DNA of 64,000 nt from Notamacropus eugenii (GCF_028372415.1 NC_092872.1:259681008-259745007); one strand, 5' to 3'; shown: positions 49,260 to 59,960, counted from the stretch's first letter. Made by a program: numbers and translations. Notes: generated by a model from the letters alone, not told the origin.

Positions 49260-49830
49260 CAGGTGATCCTTTCAAAACCTGTGAAATGGGCATGTTAGGA
49301 ATGCTAATTAAGGTGGCATATACAGGGCTTTGACATTTAGAGGGCTATCATAGGCAACTTGTGTTCCTTCAGCAGGTTAAAAAAGACAGTGAGCAAAAAT
49401 AATTTGTTAAAACAGAGATCTATGAGATGGTAATGATACTTTCTGAGACCTCTCAGCGTTATCAGATAAGACAGGAAATCACTTCTCAAATGCTGTTTCA
49501 AGTGTATGTTGAGGTGGGGATCCCCTCTCTAGCCCTGAGGCACTGAGCTACTCTACCTCTACTCAGATTGTCCAAGATCTATATACTCAGAAGATAAACA
49601 GACTTTGCCTGAAGAGACTGCCCAGGGGGCTGTGAGCCTGCCAGTTTGGAGGTTGGTTTATACAACCTCTGGGGCTCTCCTCCAGCTTCATAAATCTTGC
49701 ACCCTCCCCTAAGACATTGCCACCAACACACTGAGGGTATTTAGACAAAGTGGCAGCAGTCTGGTGTTTATTTGGTACAAGGGGTGGGACTGGGAGTTAT
49801 GGGAAGGCTGTGTGCCTTTCTTAGCCAAAG
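49260..49830. other. Unique block upstream of TACR2
   Basis: There is no recognised repeat across about 570 bp, 2.5-3.1 kb upstream of the TACR2 start codon. There is no coding signal. It is a candidate regulatory segment only by exclusion. Confidence 0.35.
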
Positions 49831-49879
49831 ACTGAAAGACCCAGCCACTGGTGCTCAGTGGAGAAAGACGACTAAACCT

Positions 49880-50010
49880 TTCTACTTGCCATAGGAGAGA
49901 CCATTGTCAAGTCAATTTACCATTCTGGCTTCAATTTCCTCATCTGTAAAATGGGAGAGAGTAGGTTAGATGAGCTCTCTACCTTTTATGGTTAAATCTA
50001 GGGTTTAATT
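49880..50010 (+). repeat. MIR-type SINE
   Basis: CTTCAATTTCCTCATCTGTA, GGTTAGATGAGCTCTCTACC. Confidence 0.65.
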
Positions 50011-50149
50011 GAAAAAGTAATAAAAAAAGAGATCCAAAACATTCCACTCCTCTCCCAAAAGCCATGACAGCCTTAAGTCCCACTGTACTTTCAAGATAAG
50101 GTTTAGTTGTAGGATATAAGTTCCCATAGAGTTGAATCCCATTCAAACC

Positions 50150-50295
50150 ATTGTCAGCCCTTGTGGAAGTGAAAGAACACTTGCTTTGGAGTCAGGGGAC
50201 CTGGGTTGGAATCCCAGCTCTACCACTGTGCCAAAAGGACAAATCATTTAACATCACCGGGCCTCAGTTTCCCAGTCTGTGTAATACCATATTTT
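50150..50295 (+). repeat. MIR-type SINE
   Basis: GGAGTCAGGGGACCTGGGTT, GGGCCTCAGTTTCCCAGTCT. It forms the start of a spurious 143-codon open frame. Confidence 0.75.
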
Positions 50296-50484
50296 CTCAC
50301 AAATGTTCCCACCATCATCTGGAAAAATGGACATACATAGGAATCATGTGTGAAAGGAAGGCATATGACAAAAGAACATACAAATGGGGTACACACATTG
50401 GGAACACACGAACAAGGCACATGCACGGAGAAGCAACTCATGCTTCCTATGCTACAGGGCTGCTAATGTCTTCTGGTTATAATG

Positions 50485-50735
50485 ATATTGATAATACTAG
50501 CATTTATATAGCAATTTTAAGTTTTGCCAAGTACTGTACATATATCATTGCATTTGATCCTCACAACAACTCTGTGAGATAGGTGCTATTATTATACCCA
50601 TTTTACAGATGGGGAAATAAGCAGAAAGGGTTGGAATTTACCCAGGGTCTTCCAGTATTTGAGTATCTTAGGTGGGAACTCATGTCTTGACTCCGAGTCC
50701 CTCACTCTATCCACTACACCATGCTAGGGCAGCTG
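50485..50735 (-). repeat. MIR/CORE-type SINE, full length
   Basis: TAGCATTTATATAGCAATTT, TTTGATCCTCACAACAACTC, CCCATTTTACAGATGGGGAA, TATCCACTACACCATGCTAG. Confidence 0.9.
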
Positions 50736-51319
50736 TTCTCTTTTTCTGTCAATCCCTGGGGTTCCTCTGCTTCCCAACCCACTGTTTTTATCATGGTTAC
50801 TCCCTTGTGTTGCCTGCTACTACCCACTTCTCAGCTTTATCTTGTGAGGGCCACCTGCTGCCAATGTCAGCTTCAGTTTGCTTGAGTATAGAAACTAGAA
50901 AGCAGGTCTTTGTTAAGAGCAGTCTGACAGTTATTTAGTCATAGACACAGGTTATGAGCCATAAGCACCCAGCTAACAAAAGCCAGGCACAGTTTTCCCA
51001 AGCTAAGATTATGTCTTTTCTTTTAACACCTGTGTTAGAGTTGGACACAAAGTCCTTTCTCCCAGATAACTCTGTGATTTAGGATTAGAAATTGCCAAGA
51101 ACCTCTTTGGGAATAAATATTTCACCATCAATCCTCTAGAGTCAGGACTGGTCATGATCTTGATTCAAAGTTCTAATATCTTTCAGTGTTAGTCAGGATT
51201 CTCTTCTCAAGTTAGTCCCAGGTTGGGCTAGAGGAGAAAGTGACCTTGAGTATCTCCCTTCTCCTTTCTGGTCTTCATTTTTTTCCTCTTTAAAATGAGG
51301 GATCTAGAGTAGATCACAA

Positions 51320-51440
51320 GATTTAATTTTTAGAGGCCATCTAATCCAGCCCTCATTTTACAGATGAGGAAACTGAGGCCCCAAGAGATTAAGTGATTTA
51401 CTTGCCAAGATCACACAGCTAATTACTATCAGGATTCTAT
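51320..51440 (-). repeat. MIR-type SINE
   Basis: CATTTTACAGATGAGGAAAC, AAGATCACACAGCTAATTAC. Confidence 0.7.
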
Positions 51441-51985
51441 TACTGCTCTGATTTAATTCTCAAGTGGCAACTTTCCCATTTCTTTCTGAAAGAAAAAGGG
51501 AATAAAGATGCCCATGAAAATGTGCTTTTCCCATTCTTTAGAAGGTCCTTATTTGTCCTTGGGGCTACTGTTCCTCTGAATTATTCCATTTCCCTTTGCT
51601 GAACCAAGTTAGCTTAAAGATTTGCCACAGTGACAAAAGTGAGTGAGCCATTCCAGCAGGGAAAAGAAGAGAGCAAGAGTCCATGTTGAGAAACCTCCCA
51701 CCTCCCTCCTTCCTTCAAAGGCAGTTGTTTCGAAGGGAGGTTGACCAACCCAGCAGTGGGTTGGCTCAAGCACAGTCCCTACCCCTGCCTGGATGAGGAG
51801 AAGATCCAGCCAGCCCTTCGAGCTATCCTGGGATCAGAGTGGGAATTGTTTCAGGCATCTATCCGATAACTTCTCCCAAACAGAAGCTAGGACCTAGAAT
51901 TCCACAGAAGCTGACGAAAATCTTCCATTCTTGGCCTTAAAGAGCTACTGTCAGGAGTCAAAGGAACTAGCAGGAATAGAAGAAA
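51440..51985. promoter_or_regulatory. TACR2: Unique block just upstream of TACR2, candidate promoter region
   Basis: About 550 bp without SINE or LINE sequence end about 370 bp before the TACR2 ATG. No TATA box, CpG island or initiator can be assigned with confidence. A MIR piece (51985-52105) and about 250 bp of further unique sequence separate it from the start codon. This is proposed by position only. Confidence 0.3.
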
Positions 51986-52105
51986 GAATCCCTGGGTAAG
52001 TCTCTTGATTTCTCTGGGCCTCAGTTTCCTCATCTGTAAAATAAAAAGGTTGGGCTAGCTGACTTGGGAGGCCCTTTAACTCTAACTTGTGGTTCTATAA
52101 TGTGG
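51985..52105 (+). repeat. MIR-type SINE
   Basis: GGCCTCAGTTTCCTCATCTG, CTTTAACTCTAACTTGTGGT. Confidence 0.75.
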
Positions 52106-52358
52106 GTTTAGCTCTGATTCTGGTAATTACTGTCTGGGTGGCTTGATACCTCACCTTCTCTGAGTTTCCTCTGGAAAAATAAGGGTTTGGGACAGAATGA
52201 GGTCACTGTCCTGACTTCTGAGACACCCCCACCTTCTTACAGCAGCATGCCCATCAAAAGACATTTTCATTCTATAGCAAATCCGTAAAATAGAGAATGT
52301 GGGGGAAACCAAGAGATTTCAAATTCTTTCAGTCTTCAGTTCCATCCCCCGGGAAGTC

Positions 52359-52750
52359 ATGGTCGCATGCATCCTGTCAAGTGATGGAAACAGCTCCTCT
52401 GCCTCCGAGAGCAACATCACAGGCATCACAGCATTTTCATTGCCTGGGTGGCAGCTGGCCCTCTGGGCCATAGTTTACCTCTTCCTGATACTGGTGGCCC
52501 TCACGGGCAATATCACTGTCATCTGGATCATCCTGGCACACAAGAGAATGCGGACGGTGACTAACTATTTCATTGTTAACCTGGCACTGGCTGACACCTG
52601 CATGGCCACCTTCAACGTTGCCTTCAACTTTGTCTACGCCAGTCACAATATCTGGTACTTTGGCCAAGCCTTCTGCCACTCCCAGAATTTCTTCCCTGTC
52701 ATGGCGATGTTTGTGAGCATTTATTCCATGATGGCCATTGCTTTGGACAG
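52359..52750 (+). CDS. TACR2: TACR2 exon 1: neurokinin 2 receptor N-terminus to TM3
   Basis: This exon encodes residues 1-130 plus two bases of Arg131. The extracellular N-terminus carries N-glycosylation sequons at Asn11 and Asn19, the same positions as human NK2R. It is followed by [17 protein letters not shown]1 with Asn51, the loop [20 protein letters not shown] with Asp79 of TM2, [18 protein letters not shown] with the disulfide Cys106, and TM3 ending at Asp130-Arg131 of the DRY motif. The ATG has G at -3 and G at +4 and gives exactly the human N-terminal length. The receptor binds neurokinin A and signals through Gq (known for the family). The exon ends GACAG|GCAAGT: the donor is GC, not GT. 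Reading on to the next GT would shift the frame against exon 2, so GC use is required. Confidence 0.96.
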
Positions 52751-53079
52751 GCAAGTGATGGGAAATCGATGTGGGGTAGGGGGCAAGGAACAAAGGATAT
52801 GAGGGACAAGAAACCCCTATCAATGGATTGTATCAGCCCAGTATAATGATTAATAAAGCCATAACTAGGGTTGGGTGATCAGGGCTTTCTCCCCTGCCCA
52901 GCCTGCCCCTGAAGCAACAGTCTTGTTCCATGGATACTATCTTCCCTTAAAAATCTTATTTCCTAGATGGTTCTTTTACCTCCCCCGCTACTCTCTATGA
53001 GTGGACTTGTCCTGGATGAATATGCCCCTTCCTCTACCCCTCTACTGCTGCCACTAATTGTGGTTCTGATAATAAGCAG

Positions 53080-53325
53080 GCAACTAAATGGTACAGTGGA
53101 CAGTGTTGGCCTTGAAGACAGGAAGGCCTGAGATCAAATCCTGACTGAGACATTTACTAGTTGTGTGACCCTGCATAAATCCCTTGACTTCTCCCAGACT
53201 CAGTTTCTTCATCTATAAAATGGGGATAATAAGAGCACCTACCTCATAGGGTTGGTGTGAGGATCAAATGAAAAAGCACATACAAGGTGTTTTACAAACC
53301 TCAAAGTATTATCTACCTATTATGA
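53080..53325 (+). repeat. MIR/CORE-type SINE, full length
   Basis: CAGGCAACTAAATGGTACAG, GTGTGACCCTGCATAAATCC, GAGGATCAAATGAAAAAGCA. Confidence 0.88.
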
Positions 53326-53589
53326 ATAAAGATGGTATAGTTCTAACTAAGTAGGAGTAAAGTTCTTCCCCAAAAACCACCCTGTGAGGTAAGAAGTACC
53401 AGTGATACCTGTCTGCATGCAAATCAAAAAGGATCTTGGGACTCAAATGGGCTTCATGCCTGTGCAATATCTGTCCTGGGTTTTTATTGGGAGAGGGGGT
53501 AAGGAGACAGGGAAGGGATGGGAGGAGCATGTCCAAAATGTGTTTTGGGAACACAGGATCATGACATGGGATTTAACAAAAGCTGAAAA

Positions 53590-53810
53590 ATGGACACTTG
53601 TTATCTTGTCCATTACAATGTAGGCTTCTTGAAAGAAGGGATTGTTTCACTCTTTATACTCTTAGTCTAGCACATAGTAAGGGCTTATTAAATGCGTGTT
53701 TGTTGATTGATAGACCCTGGACAACTCATTTCATTTCTTCGTGCCTCAGTTTCCCTATTTTCCAAAGAAAAAGGCTGGATTGATGGCCTCTCAGATCTAT
53801 GATTCCATGT
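53590..53810 (+). repeat. L2 3' end followed by a MIR piece
   Basis: CTTATTAAATGCGTGTTTGT (L2 terminus) is followed by GTGCCTCAGTTTCCC and TCTCAGATCTATGATTCC. Confidence 0.65.
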
Positions 53811-53949
53811 TCCTTTCTGAGAACTGCAGAAAGGGACTGGATGGGGGCCAAACATTAGCCAGGCTTCTGCTGGTTTATAATCTCCTCCCCTGAGCTCAGT
53901 GTCTGTGGGCTTGTTGTGTGAGTCTGAGCTCTAGGGAAGCCCAGAGACA

Positions 53950-54140
53950 CAGCATTACATTCAGAGTCAGAAGGCCTGAGTTAGAACCAGGTGGACTATT
54001 TAAGACCTGTGAGATCTTAGGCAAGTCATTTCTTCCTTTTTTGTGCCTCAGTTTCCCCATCTATTAAAATAAGGGTCTTGGACAAAATGACCTTTAAGGG
54101 TACTTCCTGTTTTGAATGTATGAGCCTATGGATCTCAGCC
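53950..54140 (+). repeat. MIR-type SINE
   Basis: GTCAGAAGGCCTGAGTTAGA, TGTGCCTCAGTTTCCCCATC. Confidence 0.75.
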
Positions 54141-54229
54141 CTTAGTGCTGATGTAGGATCTTGTGAGAAGGTGAAGGGGATTCTCTGCAAGAGCCTGGGT
54201 TGCAGAGACAGGCGGAAACTCTCCTCTGA

Positions 54230-54400
54230 GAGCCCTAAATTTGGGGTCAAGAGGTCTTGGGTTCAAAATCTGCCTCTCTGTTTACTAGGAGTATAACCTC
54301 AGGAAAATCATTTCCCTTCCCTGAGCCCATCCCTGTGGGAGATTGGACTAGGTGATCCCTGGGCTTCCTTTCAGCTCCAACTCCTATAGTCCTTTGACTC
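54230..54400 (+). repeat. MIR-type SINE
   Basis: TCTTGGGTTCAAAATCTGCC, GATTGGACTAGGTGATCCCT. Confidence 0.7.
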
Positions 54401-54719
54401 TAGGCCTCCTTCCAAAGTCCACCGAACCTGCCCTCTAAGAGCTGCCCAAGAAGCCTTGGGCCTGGGGAGTTGTCTTTGGGGGTTAAGTCACTGAAGGGCC
54501 CTATTGAAATGCAGCTGTTACTTGGAGGGGGGCGCTAACATAATGTCCATTAGTGACCAGTTCTCAGCTTAGCCAGAAACAGTGAAATCCCTTCTTTCCT
54601 TTCACATACAGTGGGGATCAAAAGAAATAGATCTGATAAGGTTTGATAAGAACTGGTAAGATTTGAAAAGGTGAGCAATAGAAAGGATAATGAACTTGAA
54701 GTCAGGAAACCCCACTTCA

Positions 54720-55130
54720 AATCCATTTAAAGACCTACTATGTGCCAGGCGCTATGGCTAATCACTTCACAAATTTTATCCCATTTGATTCTTACTATAG
54801 CCCTAAGAGATGAGGGCTGTGATGGTCCTCATTTTACAGTGGAGGACACTAAGGCAGACAGAGGTTACATATCTCCTTTGGGTCACACAGAGAATAATGC
54901 CTGAGGGCACATTTAAACTCAGGTCTTCCTGACTCTAGCCACTGTGCTACCTAACTGACTACATGAAGAGTCAGAAAGAGACCTTAGAGTCTCCCTCATT
55001 TTACAGATGAGAATATACTGAGGCCCAGAGACGTTAAATGATTTGCCCAGGGTCACAGCTAGTGAGTGTCTGAGTCTGGATTTGAACTCGGGTCTCCCTG
55101 CTTCTAGGCCCAGAGCTCTAACCACTGTTA
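54720..55130 (-). repeat. Two MIR/CORE-type SINEs in tandem
   Basis: The first at 54720-54960 (CTATGTGCCAGGCGCTATGG, ATTTAAACTCAGGTCTTCCT) and the second at 54965-55130 (TCATTTTACAGATGAGAATA, TTTGAACTCGGGTCTCCCTG). Confidence 0.85.
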
Positions 55131-55441
55131 GAAAGGACCTAGTTTTCCTTTCACTGGATTAGTCCCAAGCGACCTGAGATCAAGGACCAGTTTAGAATGG
55201 GACACAGGAAATAGCTTGGAGAAGATTCAAGACTGAGAAAAGAAGGGGTAGAGGTCTCTGTCTGAGGCTCAGTTTTCTCTACTGTAAGATGACCCAGGTG
55301 ATCTCTAAGCTCCCATCCCAGCTGTCTTCAGGAAGGCAGGGCTGTGCGTAATGGTCAGAGGTGGGGGGAGAGGGGAAGTTCTCATAAAAACCAGGGCCAC
55401 CACTCACCAATGGTTTTCTATGGTGCCTCCTCCATCTGTAG

Positions 55442-55633
55442 GTACATGGCCATCATCCATCCCTTCCAGCCCCGGCTGTCAACTCTCCGCACCAAGGTCA
55501 TCATTGGAGCCATCTGGCTGGTGGCCTCCGGACTGGCCTTCCCTCAGTTTTTCTACTCTACAGTCACTGTGGAAGAAGGGGTCACCAAGTGCATTGTGGA
55601 CTGGCCAGAGGACGGCAAAGTCAAGCTCCTTGT
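55442..55633 (+). CDS. TACR2: TACR2 exon 2: DRY motif tail, TM4 and extracellular loop 2
   Basis: The acceptor CCATCTGTAG precedes G-TAC-ATG, which completes Arg131 and gives [13 protein letters not shown]. The exon then encodes TM4 ([20 protein letters not shown]) and extracellular loop 2, [19 protein letters not shown], with Cys181, the partner of Cys106. It ends CTTGT|GTAAGG, splitting the codon for Val195. Its 192 nt are one codon shorter than human (EDGKVKLLV against human EDSGGKTLLL). The match to NK2 receptors is strong along the whole exon. Confidence 0.96.
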
Positions 55634-55729
55634 GTAAGGATGGGGAAGTGAGTGGATTGGGTTGGCTCAAGAAACACCACTCCAGCCTGGTGTCCCTAAC
55701 ACCTCCAGGATTGAGTACAAAAGCCTCCA

Positions 55730-56130
55730 TTGACCCTTAAAACCCTTCATAGCCTGGCTCCAATTTACCTTTTATTATATATCACTCCCAGGAACATGTC
55801 AGATAGGATCCAAGTTGATCCAGGTGTGGTCATTCCTCACACACAACCTCTATCTCCATGCCAGGCACAGGGATGCCCTCTCCTCATGTCTCTCTTAGAA
55901 TCCCTAGTTTCTTTCAATGCTCAGCTTCTATACCATCTTCTCCCCATGATTGTAATATATAAATATTACATATATAGCATAAAAATATAACATGTAAATA
56001 CCTTGTGTGTATCTTGCACCTATAGAATCTAACAATAGAATGTAAGCATTCTGAGGACAGACTTTCATTTTGTCTAGCACATGCCTGGAACAGAGCAGGT
56101 ACCTGACAGATGCATGCTAAACTGATTCAT
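55730..56130 (+). repeat. L2 LINE 3' portion
   Basis: ACCCTTCATAGCCTGGCTCC, CTAGCACATGCCTGGAACAG, CAGGTACCTGACAGATGCAT. Confidence 0.7.
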
Positions 56131-56449
56131 TGCTTGACTGACCTTTTGATTGTGGTGGCCTGCCATCGAGAATCCCTGCTGGCTCACCAGTGTCCCTGGC
56201 CACGGACAATCAGGTTATCTACGATAGGACTTCCTTTGTGCAAACTTTTCCTGAGTGCCCGCTGGGAGTCAGAGCCCATATTAGACCCTAAGGACTTTTG
56301 TCCCAGGGAAGCCAGAATCTTTGCCCTCACACAGTTTATGATCAAATAGGGAAGAGAAAACCAAGTAAAATTTTAAAACTCTATTAAAGGGTATGGAGGC
56401 TACTTAATATAGATTGGGAGTTCTATGTCTCAGGAAATGGATCATGGGT

Positions 56450-56735
56450 GTCTGTGGGGGAATTTTTGCCTCTAAGGAGGAACTGGGAATATTTAGCCCA
56501 GAGAAAGGGGGATTTAAGGTTAGAGAACATGAGAGTCATCATCAAGTATCTGAGGGACTGTCATGGGGAACAGGAGTTAAGGTTAGATGGGACAGAACCA
56601 AGAGCAATGGTAGAAGTTGTAGAGAGATGGCTTCCTGCAAAGAAAAACTTGCTAAAAATGAAGGCTGAACAAAAGTCAAATTGGCTACTTTCACAGGCAG
56701 TGAGTTCCCTTTGCTTTGAGAGGAGGGGGAGGTCA
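56450..56735 (+). repeat. L3/CR1 LINE fragment
   Basis: GGAACTGGGAATATTTAGCC, CAAGTATCTGAGGGACTGTC, GAACCAAGAGCAATGG, AAAAACTTGCTAAAAATGAA, GGCAGTGAGTTCCC: a near-continuous CR1/L3 match. Confidence 0.8.
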
Positions 56736-56739
56736 CAGA

Positions 56740-56880
56740 CCATCTAATCCAACAGCCTCATTTTACAGATGGGGAAACTGAGGCCCAGGGAGGTGGTGAA
56801 TTGCCAGAGGTCACACAAGTAGTAAGCATCAGAGGAGGGATTGAACAGGGTCCTCTACCCTTTCCACTTTCTAGCACTGC
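56740..56880 (-). repeat. MIR-type SINE
   Basis: CATTTTACAGATGGGGAAAC, AGAGGTCACACAAGTAGTAA. Confidence 0.75.
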
Positions 56881-57194
56881 CTTCCTCCTCTTCAAGGATG
56901 TTGCAGAGGAATTTCTGCTCGGTATGAGTAGGACTGTGGGGTTCACTCAAAAGCTGAGGCTCTGGGGTCTGAGCCTCTTCCAGCTCACTTAGTGACCGCT
57001 GGCCACTAGGGGGCAGAGTTTCTTTACCTTCTGCCCCCAGAGGAGCTGAAAGAGATGCGGGATGGGGATGCAAGCGCGGGGCACACTGATCTGGAGACAG
57101 GGGGAAAGGAGTTACCTGGCCTGGACCCCCACCGAAGCTTAGAGCCAGCCTCGGGTTATAAAGGGTCCTCAATGTAACACGAGGGATTCCTGCT

Positions 57195-57435
57195 TTAGGT
57201 GTGGGTTTGACAGGACCTCTGTCCTATAGAAGAGAGAGCCTTCCATCTGAGGCCACAAGATCTGAGTTTGAATCTCACCTCTATGCTCCCAAGCCTGATT
57301 CTGCTACTTACTATATGACCTTGAGGCAAGACCCTTGCTCCCCTGGGCCTCCGTTTCCTCATATGAAATAGAATGGGGTTAGGGAGAAAGATATCTAAGA
57401 TCCTTTTAAGCTTTAAAAAGAGGTATCTTTGAACC
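57195..57435 (+). repeat. MIR-type SINE
   Basis: CTGAGTTTGAATCTCACCTC, GGGCCTCCGTTTCCTCATAT. Confidence 0.75.
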
Positions 57436-57734
57436 TTAGTTTCCTCCTCTATGAAAGGGGGGATGGCACCTAGAATTAGGTTCATTTTCAGCCTAGTGAT
57501 TACCGCTGGGAAGCTTTGGCCACATAGGAGGCCACCACCACAGGCATTGTAAGAGAAGGGAAAACAGCAACCACAAATCTGTCTCTCTGTGCATTTCCCA
57601 AGTTCTCAGTAACTGTACTCTCAGAAGCAGACCCCAGAGTGAAGCTCAATGAGGCTGGGAGGGCCAGCTGTGTTCCCTGCTGAGTCAGTCCAGCAGGCCC
57701 CAGGCAAAGGCTTTTATATCTCCCAGCCAAGTCA

Positions 57735-58080
57735 AGCTAACAAGTATTTATTAAATGTTTACAATGTCAGGCAGTATGCTAAGCATTGGGGACACAAAGA
57801 AAAAAATAGCAGTTCTTGGAATTGAAGCTGAGTCCTGAAGAAAGCCAGGGAAGTTGGAAAGGGAGGGGAGAAAGAATGTACACACATAGGGGACACAGCC
57901 AATACAAAGGCATGGAGGCTGGAGATGAGGTTCAAGGAACAGAAAGTAGGACAATACAGCTGGATTGGAGAGTGTGCACAAAATACCATGTAAAGAAGCC
58001 TGGAAAGGCCAGATCAGTGGTTGGGGAGGTGCAGATAGGTGGATTCTCAGTCAGGTACAAGAGGGAGTCCCATCTAGCTC
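57735..58080 (+). repeat. Interspersed repeat of the 'size list' type (unnamed LINE-like family)
   Basis: AAGTATTTATTAAATGTTTA, GCATTGGGGACACAAAGAAA, TTGAAGCTGAGTCCTGAAGA, ACAAAGGCATGGAGGCTGGA; same motif order as 24700-25065. Confidence 0.5.
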
Positions 58081-58167
58081 AAAGGTCCTTGGATTCCACT
58101 AGGGCCTGAGGCAGCATGTCATATTTGGGCCTAGTGACCCGAGCCCATCTTCCTGTTTCCTCCCCAG

Positions 58168-58327
58168 GTACCATCTCACCGTGATCGTCTTGACTTACTT
58201 CTTGCCATTGGTGGTGATGTTTGTCACGTATAGCATCGTGGGTGTCACCCTCTGGAGACAGGTGGTCCCTGGAAACCAGCTGGTCAGAGTCCAGCAGAGA
58301 CGGAGACACATTGCAGCAAAAAAGAGG
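58168..58327 (+). CDS. TACR2: TACR2 exon 3: TM5 and intracellular loop 3
   Basis: The exon follows GTTTCCTCCCCAG and begins G-TAC-CAT-CTC, completing Val195 and reading YHLTVIVLTYFLPLVVMFVT, then YSIVGVTLWRQVVPGNQ. This is TM5 and the start of intracellular loop 3. The loop continues RVQQRRRHIAAKKR, two residues longer than human and more basic. The exon ends AGG|GTGAGC in phase 0, where the -2 base departs from the usual AG. The open frame continuing past 58327 is intron read-through. Confidence 0.94.
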
Positions 58328-58489
58328 GTGAGCCCAGGCTTCCTGCAGAGCCAAGAACCCTGTGCCAAACACAGGTCATTCTGGGCCCTTCTCCGGCCTG
58401 CGCTTATTTACAGAATGTATACAGGGTCTATATACAAAACACATCCATCCCCATAACCCTTTAGGGTTGACCCTCCACTGAGGTCAGAG

Positions 58490-58625
58490 AATTATAGATA
58501 ACATAGAAGAGACCTCAGAGCCCTCTGAGTCCAGCCCCTTATTTTACAGAGGAGGAAACTGAGGCCCAGTGAGGTTAAATATTTTGGCCAGGTAGCAGGC
58601 ATTGAAAGTAGATTTAGAAACTCTA
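58490..58625 (-). repeat. MIR-type SINE
   Basis: TATTTTACAGAGGAGGAAAC, TGAGGCCCAGTGAGG. Confidence 0.65.
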
Positions 58626-58879
58626 GAACAGAGTGGGACTTTTCCCAGTGGCCACCTTGGGTTCTCCAGGCGAGGCAAACAGAATACAAACTCTCATTAA
58701 CTCCAATGCCAAGCTGGAATATCTTAAGGTTTGGACTTTGTAACAGCCTGTCCTCAGAGGACCAGCTGGACAAGTTCTCAGAGACCCATCACCAGCTTGG
58801 CTACAAAGAGATACATTTTCCTGACATGGCAACTCTTTAGCCAACCAAACAGCATTTATTAAGCACCTACTATGTACTG

Positions 58880-59118
58880 CAGACAGCTAGGTGATTCAGT
58901 GGCTAGAGCACCAGGCCTAGAAGCAGGAAGACCTGAGTTCAAATCCAGCCTCAGACACTAGCTGTGTGGCCCTGGGTAAGTCACTTCATCTTGTTTGCCT
59001 CCGTTTCCTCATCTGTAAAATGAACCAGGGAAGGAAACTGCAAACCATTCCAGTAGCTTTGCCAAGAAAACCCTAAATGGAGTTACAAAGAATGAGACAT
59101 GACTGAAACAACTGAACA
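58880..59118 (+). repeat. tRNA-derived SINE with RTE-type tail, full length
   Basis: GCTAGGTGATTCAGTGGCTA, CTGAGTTCAAATCCAGCCTC, CCAAGAAAACCCTAAATGGA, AGAATGAGACATGACTGAAA. Confidence 0.9.
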
Positions 59119-59186
59119 AATGTACCATGCTTGTATCATGCTGGTACTAAATGTACACCAAACACTATGTTTGGAGAATACAAAGA

Positions 59187-59362
59187 GAAAGAAAGAAGGA
59201 AAGAAGGAAGGAAGGAAGGAAGGAAGGAAGGAAGGAAGGAAGGAAGGAAGGAAGGAAGGAAGGAAGGAAGGAAGGAAGGAAGGAAGGAGGGAAGGAATGA
59301 AGGAAGGAAGGAAGGAAAGAGGGAAAGGAAGGAAGGAAGGAATAAAAAGAAAGAAAGAAAAA
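59187..59362 (+). repeat. (GAAG)n microsatellite
   Basis: About 170 bp of GAAG tetranucleotides with some GGGA and GAAA variants. The GRKEGRKE and FLPSFLPS open frames are artefacts. It directly follows a SINE and a short unique segment. Confidence 0.97.
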
Positions 59363-59407
59363 GCATTCTGTCAGGGGAGATACCATTTACATATGTAGGG
59401 GGAGCAA

Positions 59408-59645
59408 GCATTTATTAAGTCCCTACTTTGTGCCAAATGTCTTAGAAATATTATCTCATTCTACCCTCTCAATAATCCTAGAAGAGATAGGTGCTATTAT
59501 TATCCCCATTTAGGGATGAAAAAAACTGAGGCAGTCCTATTTTACGTGACTTGCCTAAAGTCATACAGCTAAGAAGTGTCTAAGGTCACATTTGAACTCA
59601 GGTCTTCCTGCCTCTGGGACAAGCGCTCTATCCAGTACTTTAGGA
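59408..59645 (-). repeat. MIR/CORE-type SINE, full length
   Basis: AAGCATTTATTAAGTCCCTA, AGGTGCTATTATTATCCCCA, CATTTGAACTCAGGTCTTCC. Confidence 0.88.
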
Positions 59646-59724
59646 AGAGAGCGCATCAGTGATTGGGGGAATAGGGAAAGACTTGACTATCTCTAGTCTG
59701 GGGAGGAAGGGGCATCATGGAGGG

Positions 59725-59960
59725 TGTTGGTCTAGTGGATCCAGGGCTGGGCTTCAAGTCAGGCAGACCTGGGTTTGGATCCCTCTCGTTTGAAATATAA
59801 TAGCCAAGTGACCAGAAGAAAATCACTTAATGTCTCTGAGCTTCAATTTACTCATATGTAAAATGCGGAGAACTCTGCCAGGAATGCATCCTTCACTTGA
59901 ATAAGGTTATAAATGGAAAGCACCTTACAGATCTTGTGTAAATACCAGCTATAATAATTA
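59725..59960 (+). repeat. MIR/CORE-type SINE
   Basis: GGTTTGGATCCCTCTCGTTT, GAGCTTCAATTTACTCATAT, AAGCACCTTACAGATCTTGT. Confidence 0.75.

Larger units (their letters stand above)
52751..55441 (+). other. TACR2: TACR2 intron 1 (GC-AG type)
   Basis: This is a 2.7 kb intron with donor GCAAGT and acceptor TGTAG. The rest of the donor is perfect consensus (CAG|GCAAGT), as is typical of genuine GC-AG introns. It contains SINEs at about 53080-53320, 53715-53810, 53950-54140, 54230-54400, 54720-54960 and 54965-55130, and a short L2 3' end at about 53590-53715. Confidence 0.9.
55634..58167 (+). other. TACR2: TACR2 intron 2
   Basis: This is a 2.5 kb intron (GTAAGG...CCCCAG) holding an L2 piece, an L3/CR1 piece, MIR-type SINEs and a repeat of the 'preserved-size list' type at 57735-58080. 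I see no additional exon. Confidence 0.9.

Noticed and set aside
50151..50582. 143-codon frame
   Set aside because: It begins in a MIR SINE and ends in another SINE; not a gene.
52299..52358. Upstream extension of TACR2 exon 1 (20 extra codons)
   Set aside because: It would need a GTG start. The ATG at 52359 gives exactly the human N-terminal length with conserved glycosylation sites.
59099..59418. Open frames with GRKE or FLPS repeats
   Set aside because: They are translations of the GAAG microsatellite on the two strands.
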